A DNA stretch of 14,980 bases from positions 1 to 14,980 of the forward strand of contig DASXVX010000062.1 of assembly GCA_036504075.1 (NCBI GenBank). Reading direction: 5' to 3'. Origin of the DNA: DASXVX01 sp036504075 (lineage in GTDB: Bacteria > Bacillota > Sulfobacillia > Symbiobacteriales > Symbiobacteriaceae). The notes beneath the pieces were generated by a model, which searched no databases, was not told the origin of the DNA, and saw only the letters and a list, made by a program, of their open reading frames with translations. This document shows, piece by piece, positions 14,047 to 14,980 of this stretch. The stretch's first letter is position 1, and each line of letters opens with the position of its first letter. Both the position numbers and the translations under genes were made by a program.

Positions 14047-14164
14047 GTGGCTCGTGCTGGTTCTGCTCGTCGTGGCGATCAGCGCAATCGCCGGTACCGC
14101 CAGCGCCGGCTTCGGGGACATCATCGGAACGAGAAGTATGTCGACGATCACGATTCAGAAGTAG
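14039..14164 (+). CDS. Secreted pro-peptide 1 (Phr-like signalling peptide)
   Basis: This 41-residue ORF starts inside the end of the TPR gene (ATG 14039, with AAGGGGG upstream). It has a textbook signal peptide: charged RK, hydrophobic core WLVLVLLVVAISAIA, cleavage site TASA. The exported part is GFGDIIGTRSMSTITIQK (18 residues), which may be trimmed further as Phr peptides are. A terminator follows directly. The conserved core GFGDIIGTRS is shared with the gene at 11818. It is expected to be secreted, processed, taken up and bound by the TPR protein; only the gene order and peptide design support this. A short lipoprotein-like or bacteriocin peptide is less likely, as there is no lipobox cysteine or double-glycine leader. 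Confidence 0.75.
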   Translation: MRKWLVLVLLVVAISAIAGTASAGFGDIIGTRSMSTITIQK

Positions 14165-14174
14165 TCAAACCTCC

Positions 14175-14205
14175 AAGGCCAGGGTAGCCCCTGGCCTTTC
14201 GCTTT
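14175..14205 (+). terminator. Terminator of the TPR/pro-peptide operon
   Basis: AAGGCCAGGG pairs perfectly with CCCTGGCCTT around TAGC and is followed by TCGCTTT. It starts 10 bp after the peptide stop. Confidence 0.8.
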
Positions 14206-14328
14206 GGGTCCATGAGATGTGAGCGGTTCGCAATCGGTTCTCTTCGCTGAACTTTTCTTCGAGGTGCAGGAGGAACATCAAACATAAAGGGATAACAACC
14301 CCAATATGGCAAAAAGAGGATGTGCCAA

Positions 14329-14845
14329 ATGGGGGGAGTGGCTATCGTGGAGCCGGGTGATAAGGGGTTGCTAAGCCCTGGTTTGGTAAGGGGATTCTCC
14401 AGCGTTCTGGTGGGGGTCCTTCTCCTGGTCCTCATGCCCGTGAATTCGTGGGCGACCGAGCGGTGTTACTTTGACGACCAGGACTGCCAACGGCAGCAGG
14501 AGTCCTCCAGAGCAGGTTCCGGCCCCTACCACGTTGCTTCGGAACCTACCCGCAACACTTCGGACTTCTCCTGGGTGGACCCGAGTACGAGCATTGTTGT
14601 GAACGGCAACGTGGTCCATGTCGGTGAAGTTCGGCGCGACCTGTGGGGTGGCGTCGGAATCGAGTACGGGACCATGGCCGATGCTCTGGACCTGTATAGC
14701 CTCAAGGTCGACTACCGGAAGACGGACATCACTCCTGCGCTGGCCCACTGGGACGAGGCGGATGTAGTCAAGTCCAAGGAGTGCATCGGCCTCCGTGGGG
14801 GATGCCCGACTGCTCCCGAGGTGGACAAAGTCTGGCTGTATATAG
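14329..14845 (+). CDS. Secreted protein of unknown function, interrupted by an IS
   Basis: The ATG at 14329 follows AGAGGA. The N-terminus has a signal peptide (LVRGFSSVLVGVLLLVLMPV, then NSWA before TERCYF). The exported part has four cysteines (RCYFDDQDCQ and KECIGLRGGC) that could form disulfides, plus SIVVNGNVVHVGEVRRDLWG and MADALDLYSLKVDYRK. About 172 residues precede the point where an IS3-type left end begins; the frame stays open through the IS to the window end, but that tail is not native. No family is recognised. It lies downstream of the peptide operon in the same direction but behind a terminator. It may be a target of the signalling system, which is inferred from position only. 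Confidence 0.6.
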
Positions 14846-14980
14846 TGGACCCAGGAATTCAGACACGAAAACGACCCGAAGCTAAGCTACAATTAAGTTA
14901 TGAGAAAGAAATATTCATCGGACATAAAAACGCAGATCGTACTAGAAATGCTCAAGGAAGAGAAAACCATGTCGGAATTG
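14846..14980 (+). mobile_element. IS3-family-like element, left end, cut by the window
   Basis: From about TGGACCCAGGAATTC the sequence becomes more AT-rich than its surroundings and leads after about 50 bp to a transposase start, the spacing seen in IS3-type elements, whose ends begin with TG. It breaks the secreted protein gene. The right end, its inverted repeat and any target duplication lie outside the window. Confidence 0.65.
14900..14980 (+). CDS. IS3-type transposase OrfA, N-terminal 27 residues
   Basis: ATG 14900 opens MRKKYSSDIKTQIVLEMLKE and continues EKTMSEL to the window edge. This matches the usual N-terminus of OrfA in IS3 elements, a helix-turn-helix protein that binds the IS ends (pattern K-KYs-e-K-qivlE-LkeektvsEL). 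The rest, and the expected frameshifted OrfB integrase, are not visible. Confidence 0.75.
   Translation, partial: MRKKYSSDIKTQIVLEMLKEEKTMSEL

Overview
The window suggests a fairly GC-rich bacterium, most likely in the Firmicutes. It has strong GGAGG-type ribosome sites, a Rap/Phr-like receptor-peptide pair, and an RNase P RNA whose 3' end looks like type A. The species cannot be named from this sequence. The window is an accessory region: two large intact defence genes and several small intact operons sit among decayed genes, repeats and mobile-element scars.

Left part (1-4300): On the minus strand is a small glutaredoxin-like gene with one in-frame TGA exactly where the first active-site cysteine should be, downstream of a CsoR-type palindrome. 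It is followed by a multiply frameshifted permease remnant, a DUF2726-type gene split by a MITE-like insert, a frameshifted MFS transporter fragment, and a frameshifted minus-strand gene that still has a good promoter. Two copies (A, B) of a dispersed repeat lie here; copy A carries thirteen 20-bp tandem units.

Middle (4300-11150): A 29-codon membrane peptide gene lies between inverted repeats and resembles a type I toxin locus. The main genes are a minus-strand McrB-like/McrC-like pair, a modified-DNA-dependent (type IV) restriction system. Its McrB carries a DUF3578 domain and two EVE/PUA-like reader domains before the AAA+ motor. Upstream are a 68-bp fragment of the 3' end of an RNase P RNA with its own terminator, repeat copy C, and then a full-length but divergent RNase P RNA gene (rnpB) with a second terminator. 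The duplicated rnpB end suggests use as an integration site.

Right part (11150-14980): This looks like a peptide-signalling locus. A TPR protein without a DNA-binding domain (13159-14046) overlaps a 41-codon gene for a secreted pro-peptide (signal peptide, then GFGDIIGTRS...). A second pro-peptide gene with the same ten-residue core, encoded by different synonymous codons, lies 2.2 kb upstream behind a small membrane protein. Between them, divergent from the TPR gene, is a compact three-gene operon of unknown small proteins. Downstream is a secreted protein interrupted by the left end of an IS3-like element at the window edge. The best candidates for undescribed biology are this receptor/two-peptide system, the divergent RNase P RNA with its 3' scar, and the UPRC glutaredoxin.
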